This document shows, in pieces, positions 42,239 through 50,992 of a DNA stretch of 64,000 nt. This DNA comes from UBA940 sp031547885 (GTDB lineage Bacteria > Bacteroidota > Bacteroidia > Bacteroidales > Rikenellaceae), in assembly GCA_031547885.1 (NCBI GenBank), contig JAVBRO010000001.1:372001-436000 (forward strand), written 5' to 3'. Position 1 is the stretch's first letter; the number at the start of each line of letters is the position of its first letter. Made by a program: the position numbers and the translations under genes. The notes beneath the pieces are model-generated. The model saw only the letters and a program-made list of their open reading frames with translations, was not told the DNA's origin and ran no database searches.

Positions 42239-45181
42239 CTATATCGGGAAGTTAACGCCGGCCGTGAACCATACGCCGGAACGGTCGCTTGGTTTTGCGA
42301 TGGTGAATTTTATCGCGACGTTGCTCGAGCCGGGCATGCGTACCGGACTGACGTCCAGTATGATATCACCGCCGTACGAATAGAGCGGACTCCAGATACC
42401 CGTAAAATCCTGCCAGCGCGCGTAGTCCATAAAAAGGTTCAGCCTGACGCGCTTGAAATATAGCACGCTGGGGATACCGCCTTCCGGATACCAGATGGGG
42501 AACTGATAGTCGATCGCCCCTGCTGCATAGCGTTTCGCCGCAAAATTATACTGTGCTCCTCTAGGGAACAGCTCTTTCATACGGAACATGAAGGGGCGCG
42601 AAGCATCCCCGACGGTCTGCTGCCAGTCCGCGCGCAGGGTGACGCTGTGATGGCGCACGAAGCCCGGCATGTATCCGCGCAGATAGATGGAATAAAGGTC
42701 CTTGAAATCCCTGTCGCCTGGGTTGAAAACGAAAGCCGCCTTTGCGGTGAATCCCCACTTCGGCAGCAGGTCTTTGGTGGCCATGCGCGTCTGCTGCGAG
42801 TATGTGAGGCTCGAGGTCATCCTTCCCACACCGCGCGTGAGCACGCCCAGCGGCATATCTTCGTACGGCCTGAATATCAACCCATTGGTATAGTAATATT
42901 CCACCGACGGGGTCAGCCAGCGGTAGTTATAACCCGATCCGACTGTCATGGGCAGCGAGAGGGTCGTAGTTATGTCGAAATATTTTTTGATATCGGTATA
43001 CTGCGGGACCTGGGTATAGAGTACCTGGTCGGCGCCGCCCCAGGTAAATTCGACGTCGAGCACCGCTCCCAGGCCGGAATAGGAGATCCCGCCCGCCACG
43101 GACGACCCTCCGCCGCGGCTCCATCCGTAGGAGAGCCACGTCACCGCATCGGAGAGCAGGCTCTGCGACATTGCAGTCGCCCCGAGGTTGACGCTCAGGT
43201 CCATCTCCTGTATGAGTTTCATCGGATAGAGGTCCATCGGGAGCCAGCTGTGGAAATCGAAGAGATGAAGCCCCTTGCGGAAGCGTTTCGGACGGTATTT
43301 AGTCTCTGACTCCTGTTCGGCGGCGGGAGTAAATACAAGGCTGTCCATCTTTGGCAGATCCCACCGTTTCCAGTCGGGATTCACAAGGTTGACGGGCAGC
43401 GTCCGCTGTTCCTGTTCGACCGCCAAGGCCGTATCCTGCACGGCAAGTTTGTAGCCGTCCTTGTCGTAGGTGGTCAGCGCTATCCGTCCGCCGGAAGCAT
43501 CGGGAAAAGGCTGGAAAGAGCCGTATGTGGATTCCGTCAGGCGGTATTCGACACCTGCCGCAAGGTCGTAGCAGTGCGCTTCGTCCTTTCCCGAGACGAT
43601 GGAACCGAAATAAAGTTTCCCGCCGCGCGCCTGCAGGTCGCTTATGGTAATATGCCGTGAAGGTGTGAGGCGGCGCCATTTTTCCCCGGCCACGTTGTTC
43701 GCTCCATCCTCATCCGCCGTCGGCGTTCCGACCCACATCCCGCCGTCGTCTAGACCGATGAAATACAGTTTCTGCGTCGCGTCGTCCCATGCGAGGCCGT
43801 TTATTTCGGTCCCGAACGGGAATTCGATCTCCCATTCGCGGCCGTTGAGGCCTTTCACTATCGAATACTGCCCTGTGTAGTCGTAGACAACATATGCAAG
43901 CCCTTCGCCAGGAATTGCGGCCGGATAGAATATCTGGCGGCGATCGCCCGACACCCCCTTGCGCCCGCTGGCGATGTCGTAAAAGCAGAGGCGCGAGTTG
44001 ACTTTTTCTTCCCACAGCATGCTTGCGCGGTATTCCGTCCACCACAGTTTCCCTTCCGACAGCACGGGGCGGGTACTGACGCTGCCGGTGTAAGCCAGAA
44101 CTTTCTCGGCGCCGGTCACGGCATCCACCCTGACGATGCGGTTATACCGGTCGAAGTCTTTTTTGAAGGCGATTATCGTGCCATCGTCGAGCCACAACGG
44201 CCATTGATAGGTGGTGTACGAGGTCCACGGCGTGGGAAGTTTCGTCGAAGAATCCTCGACCTGCGGAAGCGAATCCCAGTAGGCGTTCAGCTCGGCGAAG
44301 GTTTTTTCGAACATCCCGAACTTGCGGATGCCGTAGAATTTTCTCAGCCCGACGGTCATCGGGGCGAAGTAGTAGGGATTGCGGGCGGTGAACCACGCGA
44401 GTTTATCGTAGATGAATTCGTTGTAGTAGTCGTAGCTCCATCTCACCATCTGGTAGCCGAGACGGTAGTGGTCTGGAACAAAAGTCCGGAACGATCCGCA
44501 GAACCAGTAATCCCTGGCGTAGCGGGGGTCTCCCACATCGCCCGAGGCGCGGTAGTGCATCGTGAACGAGGGCTGCAGTCCGCGTCCGAAAGCGCTCATT
44601 TCGGTCTCGAACATCACGGCGTCGCCCTCGAGCAGCAGCACTCCGAAAAGCGCCGGTCCCAGGAATTTGGCCTGGTCGCCGAGGATCCACCCCAGTACTT
44701 TCATCGTACTTTGGTTCAGGTTGTTGTACTGAACATTGTGGCGGTATTCGTGGATCACCAGTTGTTTTAGCCACGGTTCCGAGTATGTCGACCCGGGGGC
44801 AGACAGCAGTTCGATCCGTTTTGGCGCCCACATCACCATCCCGTTGCCGATCATGTTCTCGGTGTGCAGGACAACGGGCGTAGGCATCGTCCCTAGCCTG
44901 TAGCCGATATTTACATAGGGACGTATCGTATCGAAATACCACAGCACGCGGCGGCCGTTCTCCTGGAAAGTGGCCGGATATATCAGCTTGATGTCGGGCG
45001 TTTTGAGTTTATCCCACTTTATCGACGCAGGCGAATTGCCCCAGCTGTAGTATTGAGCATTGGCAGCGCCAATGCCCAATATGAAAAATGAAAAATGAAA
45101 AATGAAAAAAGCGGCATACCTTTTCAGATATGCGAAAAAACCTATCTCGGTATTTTTCAATCTTTCATCTTTCATTTTCAT
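42239..45181 (-). CDS. Large outer-membrane protein: zincin, beta-propeller and C-terminal barrel
   Basis: 980 residues with a signal peptide (about 22-42). A gluzincin-like segment contains HEYRH at 144-148 (LVIHEYRHNVQY). A WD40/TolB-like propeller follows (about 300-610; repeated GKLYF and YPAAIPGEGLAYVVYD-type strands). From about 640 to the end is a beta-barrel of Omp85 or surface-antigen type (SLPMTVGSGYNYRWLTPSVE, FNPGDRDFKDLYSIYLRGYM), ending VWFTAGVNFPI. No activity is known. It is 17 nt downstream of a GNAT gene and SUI1. Confidence 0.75.
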   Translation of the reverse strand: MKMKDERLKNTEIGFFAYLKRYAAFFIFHFSFFILGIGAANAQYYSWGNSPASIKWDKLKTPDIKLIYPATFQENGRRVLWYFDTIRPYVNIGYRLGTMPTPVVLHTENMIGNGMVMWAPKRIELLSAPGSTYSEPWLKQLVIHEYRHNVQYNNLNQSTMKVLGWILGDQAKFLGPALFGVLLLEGDAVMFETEMSAFGRGLQPSFTMHYRASGDVGDPRYARDYWFCGSFRTFVPDHYRLGYQMVRWSYDYYNEFIYDKLAWFTARNPYYFAPMTVGLRKFYGIRKFGMFEKTFAELNAYWDSLPQVEDSSTKLPTPWTSYTTYQWPLWLDDGTIIAFKKDFDRYNRIVRVDAVTGAEKVLAYTGSVSTRPVLSEGKLWWTEYRASMLWEEKVNSRLCFYDIASGRKGVSGDRRQIFYPAAIPGEGLAYVVYDYTGQYSIVKGLNGREWEIEFPFGTEINGLAWDDATQKLYFIGLDDGGMWVGTPTADEDGANNVAGEKWRRLTPSRHITISDLQARGGKLYFGSIVSGKDEAHCYDLAAGVEYRLTESTYGSFQPFPDASGGRIALTTYDKDGYKLAVQDTALAVEQEQRTLPVNLVNPDWKRWDLPKMDSLVFTPAAEQESETKYRPKRFRKGLHLFDFHSWLPMDLYPMKLIQEMDLSVNLGATAMSQSLLSDAVTWLSYGWSRGGGSSVAGGISYSGLGAVLDVEFTWGGADQVLYTQVPQYTDIKKYFDITTTLSLPMTVGSGYNYRWLTPSVEYYYTNGLIFRPYEDMPLGVLTRGVGRMTSSLTYSQQTRMATKDLLPKWGFTAKAAFVFNPGDRDFKDLYSIYLRGYMPGFVRHHSVTLRADWQQTVGDASRPFMFRMKELFPRGAQYNFAAKRYAAGAIDYQFPIWYPEGGIPSVLYFKRVRLNLFMDYARWQDFTGIWSPLYSYGGDIILDVSPVRMPGSSNVAIKFTIAKPSDRSGVWFTAGVNFPI
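45078..45105. repeat. AAAAATG-type repeat encoding the signal peptide of the 980-residue protein
   Basis: Tandem AAAAATG units fall within the reading frame of the signal peptide (FIFHFSFF on the minus strand) and a second block of TCATCTTTCATTTTCA lies at 45160-45190. The gene start may have been created or extended by repeat expansion. Confidence 0.5.
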
Positions 45182-45198
45182 CTTTCATTTTCAGAAAG

Positions 45199-45684
45199 TC
45201 ACCTGACTTTCTGGAAAGCCACTCTTTCGGCCCCGTTCAGCAGGTGGATAATACCGCACTGCACGTAGCCGTTCTTTTTCAATATATTCTGCATCACGAT
45301 ATTGTCGCGGTGCGTATCGACGCGGATATTGCCCGCCTGCGCGAAACACCACTCGAAGCAGAAATCCCCCACCCCGCGGAATCTTCCGTTTGAGGCAAGA
45401 CGGTGGACAACCCCATACGGCGCATCGTCGAGCCACCGGCCGTCGTATATCTTTGCATAGGTCGGATCGTCACCGACGGCAAACCAGAACGTCCCTGCGA
45501 TCTGCCCCCCGCACTCGCACACGTAGTGCTTTCGCTCGTCTATCCCCTGCTCGACCACCTTTTCCGAAGGATAGCCGTCCGTCCACTGGCCCGCGTTGCC
45601 GGTACTGCGCATGAATTCGCGCGCGGCGGCATAAGCATCCATAATGGCGGGAATGTCCTCCCTTGTCGCAGGCCTTATCTTCAC
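45199..45684 (-). CDS. GNAT-family N-acetyltransferase
   Basis: 161 residues. The acetyl-CoA-binding core lies in the middle to C-terminal part (YGVVHRLASNGRFRGVGDF, VDTHRDNIVMQNILKKNGY). Substrate unknown; the N-terminus MKIRPATREDIPAIMDAY is typical. Located between SUI1 and the 980-residue gene in a three-gene unit. Confidence 0.88.
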   Translation of the reverse strand: MKIRPATREDIPAIMDAYAAAREFMRSTGNAGQWTDGYPSEKVVEQGIDERKHYVCECGGQIAGTFWFAVGDDPTYAKIYDGRWLDDAPYGVVHRLASNGRFRGVGDFCFEWCFAQAGNIRVDTHRDNIVMQNILKKNGYVQCGIIHLLNGAERVAFQKVR

Positions 45685-45696
45685 GCTGACAGAGTT

Positions 45697-46041
45697 TTAT
45701 ATTTTTTTTGTCCTGGCGTATCCTTCCTTCAGCAATAACTCTACCACGCGGTCGCGGAAGTCCCCCTGCACGATAATTTCGCCGTCTTTGGCCGCCCCGC
45801 CCACTCCGCAGCGAGTTTTGAGCAGCTTCCCGAGAGCGGTAAGATCATCGTCCGAACCCACAAAACCGGTCACAAGCGTCACCTGTTTACCGCCGCGGTG
45901 CCTGCGGTCGAGGCTCACGCGCAGGTTCTGCTTACCGGGCACGAGGGTATCCGCCGCCTTGTCCTGCGGGGTCTTGTATTCAAAATCGGGATTCGTCGAG
46001 TAGACCATCCCAAGGCGCGATTTCCAATCGTTGTTGCTCAT
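45697..46041 (-). CDS. SUI1/YciH-family translation factor
   Basis: 114 residues; an eIF1-type fold (RVSLDRRHRGGKQVTLVTGF, KLLKTRCGVGGAAKDGEIIV). It may help start-codon selection as in YciH; the bacterial role is minor. The N-terminus reads SNNDWKSRLGMVYSTNPDFE. First gene of a unit with GNAT and the outer-membrane protein. Confidence 0.9.
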   Translation of the reverse strand: MSNNDWKSRLGMVYSTNPDFEYKTPQDKAADTLVPGKQNLRVSLDRRHRGGKQVTLVTGFVGSDDDLTALGKLLKTRCGVGGAAKDGEIIVQGDFRDRVVELLLKEGYARTKKI

Positions 46042-46396
46042 GCGAACCGTTTTGCTCCTGCAAAAATAAGAATAATTCGGTCATTCCGAATGCTGTTAAC
46101 AAAGACGGCGATCTAATGTCATCCCGCGCGAGCTGAATATATTCAGGTCCTGATATATCGAAAGTTTCTATTCAGCGACGAGGGATCTTCCTTATATTCA
46201 AACCCGTTTCAGCCTTTTAAACTATATAGTAGTTTAACTTTGTTTTCCTCCTTGTTGCTCGGCATAGTTCGAACAAGTTCGACTCTGCACTCACTCCTGC
46301 GTCGGTTCCTCGTCGTGCGATACATCCTGTTATCGCGGTAGATCATCCAATCGCACTCGTTCGGAATGACATTAAATTTCTCGTTTTGTAATAAAT
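46042..46396. other. Intergenic repeat-rich segment before the SLOG gene
   Basis: 355 bp with no credible gene; the 63-residue frame on it is made from repeats. ATTCGGTCATTCCGAAT at 46075-46091 and TTCGGAATGA at 46360-46369 are inverted and may mark a mobile insertion of about 290 bp. A TCATCCCG...CGACGAGGGATCTTCC segment inside is of the same family as other intergenic spots. Confidence 0.45.
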
Positions 46397-46888
46397 TCAA
46401 AATAAAGAATCAGGTTCTTTATAAATATTGACTATTTCGACTCCGCGGCCGAGGGCGCTGCGGACTGTGTATCGCGTGCCGCCGTCGGAACCGTCGTACC
46501 AGCAGACCAGGCGCGAGGAGCGTTCGGTCATCCAGTCGTCGCGGACGTAATAACACCCATAATCGTAATGTTCCGACAAAATGACAGCCTCGTCCGCCAG
46601 CGAAAGGATGCGCTCGTAACGCCGCCTCTCTTCCGCGCCGTATTTAGCCGCCTGCCTTCGGAAGGGCACCGCCGCAACCAGCACAACATCCGCATGCCGC
46701 TCTTTCAATCGCAAAACGGCTTCGGCGGCGGCCAGATCAAATCCCTCGGCCATGCCCGAAACAAAAACACGATAGCCGTCGGCAAAAGCGGTTTCCAGCG
46801 CCTGGGCAAGACGCGATTCGTCTTCCGCACCGCCGGTATAGTACCGGTGCCCGGTAAAACAGAGGGTATTATTTCGCCCGTAAGCCAT
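46397..46888 (-). CDS. SLOG-family protein (DUF1273/YpsA-like)
   Basis: 163 residues from the ATG at 46886-46888 (MAYGRNNTLCFTGHRYYTGG). A Rossmann-type fold with a nucleotide-binding GMAEGFDLAAAEAVLRLK loop, a Gly-Arg FTGHRYY start and EAVILSEHYDYGCYYVRDD. SLOG proteins sense or act on nucleotide-derived ligands; some participate in phage defence or cell division. No partner gene is next to it. Confidence 0.8.
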   Translation of the reverse strand: MAYGRNNTLCFTGHRYYTGGAEDESRLAQALETAFADGYRVFVSGMAEGFDLAAAEAVLRLKERHADVVLVAAVPFRRQAAKYGAEERRRYERILSLADEAVILSEHYDYGCYYVRDDWMTERSSRLVCWYDGSDGGTRYTVRSALGRGVEIVNIYKEPDSLF

Positions 46889-47081
46889 AGGTTTGAATGA
46901 GGTTAAAAACAAATCGCCGGCGGCGTTCCGGCCGGTGGCCGGTAAAACAGAATAGTATGTTCCCTTTCTGACAATTTATTGAATATAACGCGCTAAATTA
47001 GCGAAAATAACTTTTATGGAATAACATTTGTGGTTTATTCGTTTCACGCAAACAATTGTTTAATCTAAAAATAGACGAGCT

Positions 47082-47384
47082 ATGAGAAGAAGCAACACAG
47101 GCGCCGTAGTGGGAGCATTCCTGGGCGGTGCCATCGTAGGAGGCGTTATCGCCCAGCTGTTCGCCCCGAAATCGGGAGCCGAAACCCGCGCCATGATCCG
47201 CGATTTCGTGGAAGACGAGGTCGATATGATCAAGGAAAAAGCCTCTGCGGCCCGCGATTACGTCGACGACGAGATCGATAAATACAAGAAAAAAGCGCGC
47301 CGCGCGGCCAGCGAGATCGAAGAAATGGTCGAGGACGTGAAAGATTGCGTCGAGGCCGAACGCAAGAAAGTCGCGAAACGCTAA
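47082..47384 (+). CDS. YtxH-domain protein
   Basis: 100 residues. A glycine/alanine-rich membrane-anchoring start (GAVVGAFLGGAIVGGVIAQL, about 6-26) is followed by a charged helical, partly coiled-coil tail. YtxH proteins are small general-stress proteins. It heads a three-gene unit with a holin-X-type membrane protein and a 90-residue protein. Confidence 0.85.
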   Translation: MRRSNTGAVVGAFLGGAIVGGVIAQLFAPKSGAETRAMIRDFVEDEVDMIKEKASAARDYVDDEIDKYKKKARRAASEIEEMVEDVKDCVEAERKKVAKR

Positions 47385-47399
47385 TCACCCTCTACTGTC

Positions 47400-47783
47400 A
47401 TGGGAAAGGGTTTGGATCAACTCGGGGATCAGCTCGGGGATATAAAAGACGACGGCGTGCGCTATGCCGAACTGAAATGGACCCAGATACGGCTGCGCAT
47501 CGTGGATAAGATGTCCACGCTGCTCAGCAAGGCGTACGGGTACATTATATTCCTGGTGCTGATATTCATCGCGCTGACGTTCTTTATGCTGGCGGCAGCG
47601 CTGGTGATCGGCGAGGCTCTGGGCCATTTCTGGCTGGGATTCCTCATCTCGGGCGGGGCTGTGCTCATCGGCGCTTTCGTGGTGTACTTCTTCCGCGACA
47701 GGTTCGTCGTCCATACGCTGATACGCTATTTAATCGACATTATGTTCCCCGAGGAGGAGGAAAAAGATGGCACGAAGAGATAG
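47400..47783 (+). CDS. Holin-X-type (phage holin superfamily III-like) membrane protein
   Basis: 127 residues with two membrane helices (about 45-75 and 78-105: IIFLVLIFIALTFFMLAAALV, LGFLISGGAVLIGAFVVYFF) and acidic helical ends. This family is widely found next to YtxH proteins in Bacteroidota and is not a lysis holin. It overlaps the next gene by 17 nt. Confidence 0.8.
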   Translation: MGKGLDQLGDQLGDIKDDGVRYAELKWTQIRLRIVDKMSTLLSKAYGYIIFLVLIFIALTFFMLAAALVIGEALGHFWLGFLISGGAVLIGAFVVYFFRDRFVVHTLIRYLIDIMFPEEEEKDGTKR

Positions 47784-48039
47784 GACGGTACGTAACCCGC
47801 GGGATATACGCAATCTCGGGGAACTGCGTCAGATGCGCAGGGAAGTGGAGATCAAACTGTGGTACGCCGAAGAGAGGCTGGCCGACGGCATTGCGGATAC
47901 TTTTTCGGTGGACAACCTGCTCTCGCTCTTCGCACCCCCGGGCTCGGTGGGCGACCGCATCGTCGGAGGGTTCAGCACGGGACTGGCAACGATCCGCGGC
48001 ATCATCAACGCCATACAAATGTTTCAGAGCAGACGCTAA
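47767..48039 (+). CDS. Third gene of the YtxH unit (90 aa)
   Basis: A basic helical protein (MARRDRTVRNPRDIRNLGEL, LRQMRREVEIKLWYAEERLA) that lacks a signal peptide; a hydrophobic C-terminal segment might reach the membrane. It overlaps the holin-X gene by 17 nt, so translation is coupled. No family is recognised. Confidence 0.75.
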   Translation: MARRDRTVRNPRDIRNLGELRQMRREVEIKLWYAEERLADGIADTFSVDNLLSLFAPPGSVGDRIVGGFSTGLATIRGIINAIQMFQSRR

Positions 48040-48046
48040 AACAAAG

Positions 48047-48074
48047 AGAACGGGAATCTTTCGATTCCCGTTCT
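48047..48074 (+). terminator. Terminator of the YtxH unit
   Basis: AGAACGGGAATC / GATTCCCGTTCT with a 4-base loop, then a T-rich tail. Confidence 0.85.
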
Positions 48075-48114
48075 TCTTTTCTATCTCACATTTTCATGAG
48101 ATATAATCCATTTT

Positions 48115-48212
48115 ATTCGTAATTCGTAATTCGTAATTCGTAATTCGTAATTCGTAATTCGTAATTCGTAATTCGTAATTCGTAATTCGTAATTCGTAAT
48201 TCGTAATTCGTA
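48115..48212. repeat. Perfect tandem array, fourteen copies of ATTCGTA
   Basis: Unit ATTCGTA (7 bp) repeated exactly fourteen times without a single mismatch, ending just before the stop codon of the flotillin gene (minus strand). It has no palindromic repeat-spacer layout, so it is a microsatellite rather than a CRISPR. The same heptamer is seen in degenerate form at 1411, 2414 and 3371. Confidence 0.95.
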
Positions 48213-48218
48213 ATTAAT

Positions 48219-49676
48219 TTATTCGTCCACCTGTCCGGCCTCTGCGATCTCTGCGGCCTCGACAGCGGCATTGGCTTTTTCGGCCTCGCCCTTGAGGTAG
48301 TTCGGAAGGCTCAGGCCCGCCATATTGAAAAGGTCGTTGAGCGGCGGGACCGACTTCATCAGGCCCGAAATGAAATTGGCCGTAGATGTGTTCCCTTTGC
48401 CGCCGTTGTTGCCGTCCCACACGGTGATCTTGTCGATCTTGATGTTCTTGACCGCCTCGACCTGCGTACGTACCAGTTCGGGCAGTTTGTCGGTGATGAG
48501 CAGCATTGCGGCCTTGTCTGGATTCCCGGCGGCGGCCTGCACGATGCGGTCGTACCCTTCGGCCTGCTTGGTCAGCACCTCAAGAATACCTCGAGCTTCG
48601 GCGTCCATCTTGGCGAAGATGGCATCGGCCTCCCCTTTCGCCATTCTGCGGATGCGTTCTGCCTCGGCTTCGGCGTCGATGATGGCTTTCTCCTTTTCGA
48701 TCTGGGCCGGGACCACGATATTGGCTTGCTGGGTGGCTTTTTCACGTTCGGCACGCGCTTTTTCAGCCTCGCGCTCGGCCTGATACGCCTCTTCCAGGGC
48801 TTTGGCGCTCTGCACCTTCTCGGCGGCGAGGGCTTTGCGTTCGGCTTCGGCCTCGCGCTCGCGGCGGATAGCGTCCGAGTCGGCGATGGCAACTTTGGCG
48901 GTGTTCTCGCCCTCAACGGCCTTTGCATTGGCTTCGGAAGTCTTGATACGGGTGTCACGCTCGGTTTCGGCGATGCGGATATCCTTGTCGCGGTCGGCTT
49001 CGGCCTTCCCGATCTCCCCGAAACGCTCCTGCTCGGCAACGCTCTTTTTGGCCTCGTTGATGGCCTTCGCGGCGGCCTCCTTACCGAGGGCCTCGATGTA
49101 TCCCGACTCGTCGCGTATGTCGGTGACATTAACGTTGATCAGTTTCAAACCGATCTTGCGCAACTCGGCCTCGACGTTGTAGCTGACGTTGGCGAGGAAC
49201 TTGTCACGGTCCGAGTTGATCTCCTCGATATCCATCGTGGCGATAACGAGACGCAGCTGTCCGAAAAGGATGTCGCGCGCCAGTTCCTGGATATGTTCGA
49301 GTTTCAGCCCCAACAGACGTTCGGCGGCATTGGTCATGCTTTCCGATTCGGTCGAGATACCCACCGTGAAACGGCTGGGAACGTCCACGCGGATGTTCTG
49401 CTTGCTCAGCGCATTCGTCAGGTTGCACTCGATCGAGATGGGCGTCAGGTCGAGGAACGCGTAGCTCTGGAACACGGGCCAGATGAATGCCGCGCCCCCG
49501 TGGATACACCTCGCCGAGCTGATGCCGCCTTCCTTGTTGCGGCCTGTTTTACCGTAGACGACAAGGATCCGGTCGGACGGACAGCGTTTGTAGCGCGAAA
49601 GAATGGCGGCGAACGTCACGAACAGCACCACCACGATCACAATGATCAGGATTATACTTACTCCCAATGCTTCCAT
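48219..49676 (-). CDS. Flotillin-like SPFH protein
   Basis: 485 residues. An N-terminal membrane segment (about 5-26) is followed by an SPFH domain (about 30-220; FTVGISTESESMTNAAERLL) and a long Ala/Glu-rich helical region (about 230-360) with alternating AEAERIRRMAKGEAD. Flotillins scaffold membrane microdomains. The next gene upstream is an NfeD-like protein, the usual partner. Confidence 0.92.
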   Translation of the reverse strand: MEALGVSIILIIVIVVVLFVTFAAILSRYKRCPSDRILVVYGKTGRNKEGGISSARCIHGGAAFIWPVFQSYAFLDLTPISIECNLTNALSKQNIRVDVPSRFTVGISTESESMTNAAERLLGLKLEHIQELARDILFGQLRLVIATMDIEEINSDRDKFLANVSYNVEAELRKIGLKLINVNVTDIRDESGYIEALGKEAAAKAINEAKKSVAEQERFGEIGKAEADRDKDIRIAETERDTRIKTSEANAKAVEGENTAKVAIADSDAIRREREAEAERKALAAEKVQSAKALEEAYQAEREAEKARAEREKATQQANIVVPAQIEKEKAIIDAEAEAERIRRMAKGEADAIFAKMDAEARGILEVLTKQAEGYDRIVQAAAGNPDKAAMLLITDKLPELVRTQVEAVKNIKIDKITVWDGNNGGKGNTSTANFISGLMKSVPPLNDLFNMAGLSLPNYLKGEAEKANAAVEAAEIAEAGQVDE

Positions 49677-49711
49677 AGAAATTTATTTTATTTAGATTTA
49701 CGATTTGATTA

Positions 49712-50290
49712 TCAGAATCTTTCGACAAGCAGGGTGTTGTCGTTTATCACTCTTTTGACCACCACGGGCGCGCCTGTTTCCAGCTCTTCGCCTTCGGTCA
49801 GCGCGTCATATTCCCTCACGGCACCCTGCACGGCTATCTGCACCTTGCCTTCGCCTTTTTTTGCGGCGGGTATTTTAAGGTATACATTGCCCTTGCATCC
49901 GACGGCGTTTTTCAGATCTATGTTTCCGCTCTGCTCCATGCGGCTGAAAAAACGGAATATCATCATCACCGCCACAACGAGCAGCACGCCCACGGCGAGC
50001 GACACGGCGACCCACATGGCGTTGCTTGAAAACACTCCCTGGAATGCTATCATGGCCCACGAAGTCCCGAGCAGGAAGTGCACCAGGTTACGGAAAGTGA
50101 ACAACTGGAACGGCCCTTGGCTGTCGCCGCCGTCCACTCCGTCGACGTCGATATTCACGTCCATCCCGCCGTCGGAGTCCATCCCCGCGAAGGTCATGAT
50201 CGTCTGGATGATAAATACAAGGCTCGTTACGAAAGCCACGCACCATACGGATTTCATCAGTAAATCCATTGCGCCCCACCATTCTGTCAT
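49712..50290 (-). CDS. NfeD-like membrane protein
   Basis: 192 residues with N-terminal and central membrane helices (about 12-32, 75-95 and 98-120) and a C-terminal OB fold (EGKVQIAVQGAVREYDALTE). NfeD proteins pair with flotillins, which fits its place before the flotillin gene (36 nt). A promoter with TATCTTTG lies at 50326-50333. Confidence 0.85.
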   Translation of the reverse strand: MTEWWGAMDLLMKSVWCVAFVTSLVFIIQTIMTFAGMDSDGGMDVNIDVDGVDGGDSQGPFQLFTFRNLVHFLLGTSWAMIAFQGVFSSNAMWVAVSLAVGVLLVVAVMMIFRFFSRMEQSGNIDLKNAVGCKGNVYLKIPAAKKGEGKVQIAVQGAVREYDALTEGEELETGAPVVVKRVINDNTLLVERF

Positions 50291-50325
50291 AGCAGTATAA
50301 TTTTAAAAGGGTTTAAGTCGGTTTA

Positions 50326-50333
50326 CAAAGATA
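50326..50333 (-). promoter_or_regulatory. Promoter of the NfeD-flotillin operon
   Basis: Minus-strand TATCTTTG is 36 nt before the NfeD start codon. Confidence 0.6.
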
Positions 50334-50367
50334 ATAAATTCCGGGTAATATGCAACGGCTTTATAGT

Positions 50368-50988
50368 CTAATATTCAGGCAGCAGTCCGGCATTGTACAT
50401 CATGATGCACTGTTCGATCATGCGGTCGCGGTCGACGGCGTCGTACTCGTCCTTGAGGTTGTGTCCGAACATCCTGGCGATGCCCTGCCAGAACCCCGCC
50501 ACGAACCCGCCTCGGAACTCCCTGACTATATCGTATGAAGTTTTGTCGGTCTCACGGTCGATGAGGCGCAGCAGTATCTTGCCCTGGTTGACCGTCATGC
50601 GCTTCAGTTCGGGGGTGTATTCTGCCACGAGTTGTTTCTCTATCTGCTTGGAATACTCCCTTTGTGCCTTTTTTGTGGGTTGTTTCAGTATCTCCTCTTC
50701 GTAGAGCGACATTTTTTCCTTCGCCACCAGCGCCAGCGGATATACTTTCCGGAAATCGCGCACGAGTTTCCAGTGCTTCGACATGTCCATCGGCTTCGAG
50801 AAACAGAAGACGCGGTTCACATAGACGACGGTAGTCGTGTCTCCGTTTTTATCTACCTCGAAATCGTAATGCGACACGTCGCGCCTGCTGTACTGCGTTT
50901 TTTTATCCGTTTTCGGATCTTTTTTGGCTTCGGCAGGCAGCGCGATAATACAAAACACCAGTATGACAAGCAGTCGTTTCACTTGCAA
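50368..50988 (-). CDS. DUF4294-family protein
   Basis: 206 residues with a signal peptide (LLVILVFCIIALPAEA). The mature part is a small alpha/beta domain with DFRKVYPLALVAKEKMSLYE and RLIDRETDKTSYDIVREFRG, characteristic of a Bacteroidota-only periplasmic family of unknown function. It is divergent from the thioesterase gene, with the promoter cluster between them. Confidence 0.85.
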   Translation of the reverse strand: MQVKRLLVILVFCIIALPAEAKKDPKTDKKTQYSRRDVSHYDFEVDKNGDTTTVVYVNRVFCFSKPMDMSKHWKLVRDFRKVYPLALVAKEKMSLYEEEILKQPTKKAQREYSKQIEKQLVAEYTPELKRMTVNQGKILLRLIDRETDKTSYDIVREFRGGFVAGFWQGIARMFGHNLKDEYDAVDRDRMIEQCIMMYNAGLLPEY

Positions 50989-50992
50989 TCAC

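Noticed and set aside
46209..46400. A 63-residue minus-strand frame upstream of the SLOG gene
   Set aside because: It is made of the intergenic repeat and its protein is basic and unstructured, so it is not treated as a gene.
47400..47783. A second lysis holin linked to the phage-like cassette
   Set aside because: It belongs to the holin-X family that accompanies YtxH in ordinary chromosomes, and it is 35 kb away.
48115..48212. Possible CRISPR array
   Set aside because: The units are 7 bp without spacers; it is a simple tandem repeat. No cas gene is near.
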